A DNA stretch of 5,535 bases. Origin: JBKQWK01 sp052139595. GTDB lineage: Bacteria; Actinomycetota; Thermoleophilia; UBA2241. Position 1 is the first letter of the stretch, and each line of letters opens with the position of its first letter. The notes beneath the pieces are model-generated. The model was not told where the DNA came from. It did no database searches and saw only the letters and a list, made by a program, of their open reading frames with translations. Shown here in pieces: positions 1 through 4,206 of the stretch. The stretch lies in the NCBI GenBank assembly GCA_052139595.1, contig JBKQWK010000293.1:1-5535 (forward strand), written 5' to 3'. A program made the translations under genes and the position numbers.

Positions 1-43
1 CGCTCAGCAGCACCTCGGCCGTCGGCCGCCCGATCCGTGCCAT
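1..43 (-). CDS. N-terminal fragment of a probable IS630-type transposase
   Basis: Only the first 14 codons are in the window: an ATG at 43 reads MARIGRPTAEVLLS and runs off the left edge. A purine-rich GGGGAGGGAG lies just upstream of the ATG and is a good Shine-Dalgarno match, which supports a real start. The short Gly-Arg-Pro...Leu-Leu-Ser pattern resembles the beginning of IS630-family transposases, where a GRP stretch and then a Leu-Ser precede the helix-turn-helix. That resemblance is from memory and rests on few residues. If correct, the protein would be a DDE transposase acting on TA target sites. Another DNA-binding protein, for example a regulator beginning with GRP, remains possible. 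Confidence 0.5.
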   Translation of the reverse strand, partial: MARIGRPTAEVLLS

Positions 44-124
44 CACTCCCTCCCCTCGTTGCCATCGTACGAGAGGAGTTCGTCATCGGCCTGCCTTTCC
101 CTGCGAATTAACGCTTCAGGACAC
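1..124 (-). mobile_element. Possible end of an IS630-type insertion sequence
   Basis: Between the stop codon of the DUF47 gene and the putative transposase start are about 80 bases with no gene, a length suited to the left end of an IS. Read on the minus strand, this DNA begins GTGTCCTGAAGCG immediately after a TA dinucleotide (125-126), and IS630 elements insert at TA. The boundary at 124/125 is an inference. The opposite terminal repeat lies outside the window, so neither the inverted repeat nor the target duplication can be confirmed here. Confidence 0.35.
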
Positions 125-798
125 TAGTCGCGCTTGATCGAGGCGTCCGAGAGCACGTCGGCGGCTTCATTGACGTGCAGGCTCACGGACTCGAGGCGGC
201 GCAGAAGTTCCCGCTGCTTGAGCAGGTCGGACGAGACTGGCTGACGCAGCAGAGCAGCCATATCGGCCTGGTAGAGCCGATGGATCCTGGTGGCCGCCTT
301 CTTGGCCACAAACGCCGCCTCGACGATGCCTTCTGGTGCGCGCAGAATCGCATCCACCGCTCGACTCAGCTCCTGAACGGCACGAATCACCGCCGCCACC
401 GGCGAAGACAGGCCCTTCGAATCCTTCATGCCGTAGAGGCTCCATTCGCGCATCAGGTCACGCAGGTCGTCGAGCACGTCGTCGATCGACCGCGAGAGCC
501 GAAACAGATCTTCGCGGTCGATCGGCGTGACCAGCGCCGTGCTCAGTTCACGAATCAGCTGCGCCCGAATCGCGTCGCCCTGATGCTCGATCTCTTTCAT
601 CCGCTCGTAAGCCCACTTCTGGTCCACCCGCCCGTCGATGGCGTCGCTCATGACGATGGCGGCTGCCTTGGTCGCGTCAACCTGCTCTCTCAGCAGGTTG
701 ACGAAAGTGATGTTGGTGCGCCAGCCCAAGCCATGCACCAAGCCGGTGAAGAACCCCTTGGTCGGGATCACGGCGCTCTCCAGAAATCGCCACTTCAT
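124..798 (-). CDS. DUF47 / PhoU-like phosphate transport accessory protein
   Basis: This 224-residue protein belongs to the DUF47 (PhoU_div) family, cytoplasmic all-helical relatives of PhoU that are usually encoded next to PiT permeases and are thought to modulate them. Visible family features are the helix with EHQGD (residues 71-75), the signature TPIDREDLFRLSRSIDDVLDDL region (91-112) rich in acidic metal-binding residues, and a C-terminal helix with NEAADVLSD (210-218). The length and the basic C-terminus (IKRD) look complete. The ATG at 798 overlaps the stop of the upstream permease gene in an ATGA, with a GAGG Shine-Dalgarno (807-810) 8 bases before it, so the two genes are almost certainly translationally coupled. 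The stop codon TAG sits directly at the suspected IS boundary. The exact biochemical role of the family is not settled. Confidence 0.9.
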   Translation of the reverse strand: MKWRFLESAVIPTKGFFTGLVHGLGWRTNITFVNLLREQVDATKAAAIVMSDAIDGRVDQKWAYERMKEIEHQGDAIRAQLIRELSTALVTPIDREDLFRLSRSIDDVLDDLRDLMREWSLYGMKDSKGLSSPVAAVIRAVQELSRAVDAILRAPEGIVEAAFVAKKAATRIHRLYQADMAALLRQPVSSDLLKQRELLRRLESVSLHVNEAADVLSDASIKRD

Positions 799-1766
799 CG
801 CAGCAGCCTCACGGCGCCGCTGACGATAAACGCCAAGGCGATGGACGCCGGCAAGGTCAACACCCAGGCGAGGCCGATGTTGGCCGCTTCATCCCAGCGG
901 ATTCGGCGTGCACCCCCCGTGATGCCAGTGCCGACCACTGCGGTCGTGGCGACCTGGGTCGACGAGACGGGCATGCCCAAAGCAGAACTGACAAAGACGA
1001 CCAGGGCCGCCGAGAATTCGGCGGCGATATTGTTGGCACTGCGAACTCTGACGATGCGGTCACTGATGCGCCGACCAACCCGGCGAATCGCCAGCAGTGT
1101 GCCTAGGGCAAAACCCACCGCCACCAGAAGCTGGGGGCCCGCCCGCACCGGTACGGGGTCGAGCGATGCACCGGCAGCCACCGCCAGTATCGCCACCAGC
1201 TTCTGGGCATCGTTGGCCGAGTAGGCCACGGCCTGGGCGAGAAACCCGGCTCGCTCCAAATGCCGGGCCGGGCGCCCCGCGGTTACCCGGCGAGGTAGTC
1301 GCGCGACGACTCGCGACACCACGTAGGCAACCGCAATGCTGGCAAAAGGGGCAAGCACGCCGCTGGCGAGTGCTTGCCCCACCACTCCCCAGTTGACCGG
1401 CAGTCGGCTGCCGAGGCCGGCGCCGACAATACCGCCGATGAGAGCCAGAGTGAGACTGGTCGGGAAGCCGCGGCGCGTCAGATCGAAGACGACGACGAGC
1501 GCCGCCAGCACAGCCATAAGCAGAGCGGTTTTGCCCCCCTGGCCTTCAAACATGACCAGACGATGAGCAAACGTGGTTGCCACAGCAGTCCCGACCAAAG
1601 CCGGACCAAGACCGACGAGTACGACCAGAATCGACATTGACGCCAGCGGCGTCAGCGCATTCGTGCGCGTGCTGCCGGCGACAAGCGTGCTGCCGTCGCT
1701 GGCTCCGCTGCCGGCAGCAAAGGCCAGCGCCGCCACGAACAGGAGAAGTGTCTCGAAGCCAATCAT
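795..1766 (-). CDS. PiT-family inorganic phosphate permease
   Basis: This 323-residue integral membrane protein is a low-affinity phosphate symporter of the PiT type (PHO4 fold), built from two inverted halves. The second half carries the diagnostic SANDAQK (183-189), and the first half the matching but altered GASDGST (21-27). Each half also has the second family motif: FPTSLTLALIGGIVGAG (101-117) and MPVSSTQVATTAVVGTGITGG (265-285). About ten hydrophobic segments flank a short Arg-rich cytoplasmic loop (152-172). An open frame extends upstream to 1949, but the extra N-terminus is hydrophilic and crosses the promoter and operator, so ATG 1766, where the hydrophobic helix begins, is preferred. 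Its Shine-Dalgarno is weak (GGA about 10 bases upstream). The gene is first in a two-gene operon with DUF47. The Asn-to-Ser change in the first motif is unusual and may affect substrate or ion coordination. Confidence 0.9.
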   Translation of the reverse strand: MIGFETLLLFVAALAFAAGSGASDGSTLVAGSTRTNALTPLASMSILVVLVGLGPALVGTAVATTFAHRLVMFEGQGGKTALLMAVLAALVVVFDLTRRGFPTSLTLALIGGIVGAGLGSRLPVNWGVVGQALASGVLAPFASIAVAYVVSRVVARLPRRVTAGRPARHLERAGFLAQAVAYSANDAQKLVAILAVAAGASLDPVPVRAGPQLLVAVGFALGTLLAIRRVGRRISDRIVRVRSANNIAAEFSAALVVFVSSALGMPVSSTQVATTAVVGTGITGGARRIRWDEAANIGLAWVLTLPASIALAFIVSGAVRLLR

Positions 1767-1800
1767 CTGGCCATGATCCAGCCAGAAAAAACACGTTTCT

Positions 1801-1828
1801 GTGGCAGGTGACTGGTATGTACCATAAT
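1801..1828 (+). promoter_or_regulatory. Candidate promoter of the GntR-type regulator gene
   Basis: GTGGCA (1801-1806, four of six matches to the -35 consensus) and CATAAT (1823-1828, five of six matches to the -10) are separated by 16 bases. The palindrome at 1813-1824 occupies most of the spacer and touches the -10, which suggests autorepression. A second -10-like TATGAT (1833-1838) lacks a good partner. The 5' leader would be about 100 bases and would contain the inverted repeat at 1892-1912. Confidence 0.4.
1813..1824. promoter_or_regulatory. Candidate HutC/PhnF-type operator
   Basis: TGGTATGTACCA is an inverted repeat with 5-base arms (TGGTA/TACCA). It fits the TGGT-N4-ACCA pattern I associate with HutC-subfamily GntR regulators such as DasR/NagR, and it differs only in the central two bases from TGGTATAGACCA, the PhnF site as I remember it from mycobacteria. 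It overlaps the -10 proposed for the divergent regulator gene and sits just downstream of the -10 proposed for the phosphate operon. One protein bound here could therefore control both directions. The regulator encoded at 1939 is the obvious candidate. Confidence 0.6.
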
Positions 1829-1833
1829 CTTCT

Positions 1834-1862
1834 ATGATATGCTTCGCAGTGCTCATCCACAA
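1834..1862 (-). promoter_or_regulatory. Candidate promoter of the pit-DUF47 operon
   Basis: On the minus strand, TTGTGG (1857-1862) and TATCAT (1834-1839) are separated by exactly 17 bases. The -10 matches the consensus at five of six positions and the -35 at three of six. Transcription would begin near 1827-1829, giving a leader of about 60 bases. The start point falls at the edge of the palindrome at 1813-1824, so a bound repressor would block initiation or early elongation. Confidence 0.5.
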
Positions 1863-1891
1863 GGCATGGAGACAGTTCTCGCCCGATTGAT

Positions 1892-1912
1892 TGCGTAGCA
1901 GCTGGCTACGCA
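1892..1912. repeat. Perfect inverted repeat in the divergent control region
   Basis: TGCGTAGC and GCTACGCA are perfect 8-base arms separated by AGCTG. The repeat lies about 30 bases upstream of the chosen start of the regulator gene and about 30 bases upstream of the -35 of the phosphate operon. It could be a second protein-binding site, for an activator of the phosphate operon or for autoregulation. It could also be a leader hairpin in the regulator mRNA. Its sequence is unrelated to the TGGT-N4-ACCA site. Confidence 0.6.
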
Positions 1913-1938
1913 GCGGTTTGTGTAGGGTGGTGGTCAGA

Positions 1939-2721
1939 GTGACAAACACACGACGGGCGACGACGCAGTCAAGGCCCCTCTCGACGACGCAGTCAAGCCC
2001 CCTTTATCTGTGGGTTGCCTCACTGCTTCGCGATCAAATTGAAGCCGGGCAACTTGATCCGCACGGGCCGATCCCGTCAGAGAGAGTCCTGAGCGAGCGG
2101 TACGGCGTCAGCCGTATGACCGCTCGCCATGCCATGCAGACCCTCAAGCTGGAGGGGTACGTCTACCGGCACGCGCGCCGCGGCACCTTTGTCGCTGAGC
2201 CACGGCTACGATTCAGCGTCGGCAGCTTCACGCACACCATGACTGCCGGCGACCACACGCCGGGCAGCAGAGTTCTGGCGCTGAGCACCCTCGACCCGGA
2301 TCCTGTCGTCGCCAACATGCTCAACATCCCGGCCGGCGGCAAGATCTACCTTCTGCAGCGGCTGCGCTCGGCCAACGGCGCTCCCATCGCCATTGAGAAC
2401 ATCCACCTTTCAGCCGAACGGTTTCCTGATCTGCTCAACTACGATCTTGCCGGTTCGTTATGGGAGCTACTCCGTTCACACTATGACGTGCGCCCGACCA
2501 AGGCTGATGCGCGCGTGGTCGCCGTTACCCTCGATTCCTTTGAGGCGGAGATCCTCGAAACAGAGCCCGGCAGTGCGGCTATCGCGCTCACACGCACGGT
2601 GTTTGACGCCGAGGGCGACGTGGTTGAGCTGGCCCGCGACGTCTATCGCGGCGACCGCGCCGAGTTCTACGTAACCGCATCGGTCGACGAAATCGTCGCC
2701 CCCATCGCCGCCGTGCGCTGA
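1939..2721 (+). CDS. GntR-family (HutC subfamily) transcriptional regulator with UTRA domain
   Basis: With the GTG start at 1939 the protein has 260 residues, normal for HutC-type regulators. The N-terminal winged helix begins at PLYLWVASLLRDQIEAG (residues 21-37), continues through the helix-turn-helix around PSERVLSERYGVSRMTARHAM (46-66), and ends with the wing RRGTFV (80-85). Residues from about 90 to 250 form a UTRA ligand-binding domain, with the typical LLQRLRSANGAPIAIEN strand region (138-154) and the terminal ELARDVYRGDRAEFYV. The frame is open from a TTG at 1891, directly after an in-frame TGA. GTG 1939 is preferred because AGGGTGG lies 8 bases upstream, but GTG 1930 is also possible. 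It is transcribed divergently from the phosphate operon and probably controls it. UTRA proteins bind small metabolites; PhnF, linked to phosphate and phosphonate, is the closest functional analogue by context. The ligand is not known. Confidence 0.9.
   Translation: MTNTRRATTQSRPLSTTQSSPLYLWVASLLRDQIEAGQLDPHGPIPSERVLSERYGVSRMTARHAMQTLKLEGYVYRHARRGTFVAEPRLRFSVGSFTHTMTAGDHTPGSRVLALSTLDPDPVVANMLNIPAGGKIYLLQRLRSANGAPIAIENIHLSAERFPDLLNYDLAGSLWELLRSHYDVRPTKADARVVAVTLDSFEAEILETEPGSAAIALTRTVFDAEGDVVELARDVYRGDRAEFYVTASVDEIVAPIAAVR
1958..2003 (+). repeat. In-frame 24-bp tandem duplication in the regulator gene
   Basis: Positions 1958-1979 recur at 1982-2003 with one mismatch in 22 bases and a period of 24 bases, or eight codons. 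The encoded peptides are TTQSRPLS and TTQSSPLY, directly before the winged-helix domain. The second copy supplies the PLY that begins the family domain. The first copy therefore looks like an added linker, produced by recent slippage or unequal exchange. Confidence 0.85.
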
Positions 2722-2756
2722 GCACTCAGCATCCGGCACGCCTGCCGCTGAGTGCT
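2721..2756 (+). terminator. Stem-loop after the regulator gene
   Basis: AGCACTCAGC (2721-2730) and GCTGAGTGCT (2747-2756) are perfect 10-base complementary arms. The intervening sequence can extend the stem with GGCA (2735-2738) and TGCC (2743-2746) around a CGCC loop, after a four-base bulge. The structure starts on the last base of the regulator stop codon. No T-tract follows, so it is either an L-shaped terminator of the kind common in GC-rich bacteria or an mRNA 3'-end stabiliser. Confidence 0.6.
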
Positions 2757-2804
2757 GACGCCAAGACGAACGTTTCTCCCCGGCAAGGCAGAGAAAGGAG
2801 CGCC

Positions 2805-3416
2805 ATGGTCTGGCGTCGGCGAAGCGCTCGGTACCGGGCTGCGGCGGCCCTGGTGTTCATACCGTTGGTCGCCGTCATCGGGATCGCGCTGCTCACCCTC
2901 AGCGCCTGTGGATCTGCCGCGCCGGGCGGCGCCGGCCAACCGCGGCCGAGTGCCGTCAGCCGGCCGGCGTCGAGTGTGCCTTCCGCGGAGCCGTCGGCCA
3001 CGCTGTGCGGGCTGATCGGCCAGCTAAATGGTCTCGACGTGCGCCGCGCCGATGCGTTGCCGCAAAACCACACGCAGTTCACCTTCCCAGCCGAGGTGAC
3101 GGTCACTAACCGAGCAGCAGTGCAGGCAGTAGCCGAAGCCCTGTGTGCGCTGCCACCGCTGCCGGCCGGCGTTTTCAACGGCCCAGCGGACTTTGGCATC
3201 ACCTACCAGCTCGTCTTTAGCGCCGGCAAGCGCCGCTTGCCAGCCGTCACCGTCGCTGCCGGCGGTCTGCAGACCGTGCGTGGCCTTGGTCGCATCCGTT
3301 GGCTTTTGGCGCCCTCGGGCTCATCGGCTCGTTTCTGGCACACCCTCGGGATGGCGATGGGCCTCAGGTCGGCAAGTAACGCGACCTTTGCCGGCACTCG
3401 GCCGGCGGGTGGATGA
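2805..3416 (+). CDS. Secreted lipoprotein of unknown function
   Basis: This 203-residue protein has a lipoprotein signal: a basic start (WRRRSARYR), a hydrophobic segment (residues 12-32) and the lipobox LSAC, which predicts lipidation of Cys35 and anchoring at the outer face of the membrane. A Pro/Ser/Ala-rich low-complexity linker (36-66) leads to a folded domain (67-190) with TLCGLIGQLNG, an EALCALPPLP stretch, GPADFGITYQLVF and SARFWHTLGMAMGL. Cys68 and Cys114 could form a disulfide. The pattern recalls small actinobacterial secreted proteins of unknown function in which a PAD...Y-L-F strand is followed by a conserved GC-Q/R-V turn; this is a recollection, not a search result. Positions where I expect cysteines there appear as Gly126 and Leu155. 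The start is well supported by AAGGAG four bases upstream of ATG 2805. No link to the phosphate genes is apparent. Confidence 0.75.
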   Translation: MVWRRRSARYRAAAALVFIPLVAVIGIALLTLSACGSAAPGGAGQPRPSAVSRPASSVPSAEPSATLCGLIGQLNGLDVRRADALPQNHTQFTFPAEVTVTNRAAVQAVAEALCALPPLPAGVFNGPADFGITYQLVFSAGKRRLPAVTVAAGGLQTVRGLGRIRWLLAPSGSSARFWHTLGMAMGLRSASNATFAGTRPAGG

Positions 3417-3431
3417 AGACGGAGGAGAGGT

Positions 3432-3447
3432 ACTGCGCGCCAGCAGT
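3432..3447. terminator. Weak stem between convergent genes
   Basis: ACTGC and GCAGT form a 5-base stem around GCGCCA in the 42-base gap between the convergent lipoprotein and zinc-ribbon genes. A second short GCCGGC/GCCGGC stem (3390-3406) lies inside the end of the lipoprotein gene. Either could act as a terminator. Both are short, and short stems are common by chance at this GC content. Confidence 0.2.
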
Positions 3448-3458
3448 CGGTGCCAACC

Positions 3459-3908
3459 TCAGGCCACCTCGGCCCGAACCGGCTCGTCGGCGGTCGCGAT
3501 TGACGCGACGATCGTCTCGTCGGCAGGCGCCGTCGACTCGGTCGATGCCTCCGGCACATGGACCGGCGCGAGCGAACTCTCACTCGCGCAGAGCGGGCAG
3601 AGGAGCAAGTAACCTTCAGCTCCCTGGAAGAGTTTCACTCTCTCACCGGTGAGCAGATGCCGGCCACAGACGTCGCAGGTTCCCGGCTCAGCGTTCCACG
3701 GCGCCGGCCCGCCAAGGGCAGCGCGAATCGTCGAAGCGCGCCGGCGCGCCTCCGCCGCGCGGTCGCCGGCGACTCCGTCGGCGACCGACGACGGGTGAAC
3801 GGCCAGCCGCACCGGGGCGAACGCCTTGGCAAAGCCACGTTCTGCCCGCGCCGCAATGTCCGGTAGCGACACGCTGACAAGATGTTGACGAGAGATCGGG
3901 TTGTTCAT
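3459..3908 (-). CDS. Small zinc-ribbon protein, function unknown
   Basis: With the ATG at 3908 the protein has 149 residues. The N-terminal part (1-70) is polar and Arg/Ala-rich, including RAERGFAKAFAPVRLAVHP and an AAEARRRASTIRAALGG helix, with no signal peptide. A zinc ribbon follows: CDVC (Cys78, Cys81) in GTCDVCGRHLLTGERVKLF, then LLLCPLC (Cys104, Cys107), about 22 residues between the two knuckles. The C-terminal 40 residues are acidic and low-complexity (EASTESTAPADE). The protein is probably cytoplasmic and could bind nucleic acid or a protein partner, but nothing identifies its role. The reading frame is open further upstream to 4247, yet that extension crosses the palindrome array and lacks protein-like character, and a strong Shine-Dalgarno fixes the start at 3908. 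The gene is divergent from the MFS exporter and convergent with the lipoprotein gene. Confidence 0.7.
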   Translation of the reverse strand: MNNPISRQHLVSVSLPDIAARAERGFAKAFAPVRLAVHPSSVADGVAGDRAAEARRRASTIRAALGGPAPWNAEPGTCDVCGRHLLTGERVKLFQGAEGYLLLCPLCASESSLAPVHVPEASTESTAPADETIVASIATADEPVRAEVA

Positions 3909-3915
3909 CGGCTCG

Positions 3916-3922
3916 CACCTCC
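3916..3922 (-). promoter_or_regulatory. Ribosome binding site of the zinc-ribbon gene
   Basis: GGAGGTG on the minus strand lies seven bases before ATG 3908 and is a near-ideal Shine-Dalgarno sequence. It decides the start of the zinc-ribbon gene against the longer open frame reaching 4247. Confidence 0.8.
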
Positions 3923-3980
3923 ATGCAGAAGCTCTGGCAGCCGCGCAAGCCGCAGCGGCACCTCTTTCTAGTACGCTTCC

Positions 3981-4089
3981 CGACCCGGCCACTTCAGTAA
4001 CAGCCGCCGCCCGGCGACCCGGCACCACGTCGTACATACGCGCGACCCGGCGCTGGGTCGTACTTGGCTCGCGACCCCGCGCCGGGTCG
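3981..4089. promoter_or_regulatory. Array of related palindromes, probable operator array
   Basis: Two clear 18-bp palindromes occur: CGACCCGGCGCTGGGTCG (4043-4060) and CGACCCCGCGCCGGGTCG (4072-4089, with one further pair outside). Both fit CGACCC-S-GCGC-Y-GGGTCG. A degenerate third copy, CGACCCGGCACCACGTCG, lies at 4015-4032, so starts are spaced 28 and 29 bases apart. The first two copies are both followed by GTAC-type sequence. A half site, CGACCCGGC, is at 3981-3989 and a lone GGGTCG at 4153-4158. The array fills the centre of the 298-bp region between the divergent zinc-ribbon and MFS genes. Dyad symmetry with regular spacing suggests several dimers of one regulator (TetR- or MarR-like, for instance) binding cooperatively. 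No such regulator is encoded in the window. Confidence 0.65.
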
Positions 4090-4097
4090 CATAGGAT
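4064..4097 (+). promoter_or_regulatory. Possible promoter of the MFS gene
   Basis: TTGGCT (4064-4069, four of six matches to the -35) and TAGGAT (4092-4097, an actinobacterial-type -10) flank the last palindrome. The 22-base spacer is longer than usual. The promoter may therefore use only the -10, or need a regulator that remodels the DNA. The palindrome at 4071-4090 would lie between the two elements. The predicted leader is about 105 bases. Confidence 0.3.
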
Positions 4098-4173
4098 GAC
4101 GGGCAGCGAGAAGGTGAGGTCACGGGGTGAAGCGGGGGGCGACGCCACTCGGGGGTCGTAAACGGCGAATCCG

Positions 4174-4194
4174 GCAGCGGACGGACGTCGCTGC
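4174..4194 (+). promoter_or_regulatory. Leader hairpin just upstream of the MFS start
   Basis: GCAGCG (4174-4179) and CGCTGC (4189-4194) pair perfectly, with an additional inner ACG/CGT pairing. The hairpin ends 12 bases before ATG 4207, next to the weak AGG that serves as ribosome binding site. It could modulate translation of the exporter, though a 6-base stem is not strong evidence at this GC content. Confidence 0.3.
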
Positions 4195-4206
4195 GCCCAG
4201 GTCGTC

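Noticed and set aside
175..1224. Long 349-codon plus-strand open frame opposite the DUF47 and PiT genes
   Set aside because: It is antisense to two clear family members, its translation is rich in Arg, Pro and His with no domain-like pattern, and it spans the ATGA junction. It is a GC-driven shadow frame.
1767..1949. N-terminal extension of the PiT frame up to 1949
   Set aside because: The added residues are hydrophilic and cross the predicted promoter, the operator and the start of the divergent regulator gene. The family N-terminus begins at ATG 1766.
2773..2796. TTTCTC/GAGAAA inverted repeat near the lipoprotein ribosome binding site
   Set aside because: The stem has only six mostly A-T pairs with a 12-base loop. 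It is too weak to claim as a riboswitch or regulatory hairpin.
3558..3866. Plus-strand ORF opposite the zinc-ribbon gene
   Set aside because: Its translation is Arg-rich and without domain features, and it lies antisense to a gene with a convincing start and a CxxC...CxxC ribbon.
3981..4089. Palindrome array read as a CRISPR array
   Set aside because: The units are only about 18 bases and diverge between copies, the gaps are about 10 bases, and there are no cas genes. An operator array fits better.
4096..4161. 21-codon plus-strand ORF in the MFS leader, a possible leader peptide
   Set aside because: Its ATG overlaps the proposed -10 TAGGAT, there is no clear ribosome binding site, and the peptide has no run of regulatory codons. 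An internal GTG start at 4114 is no better supported.
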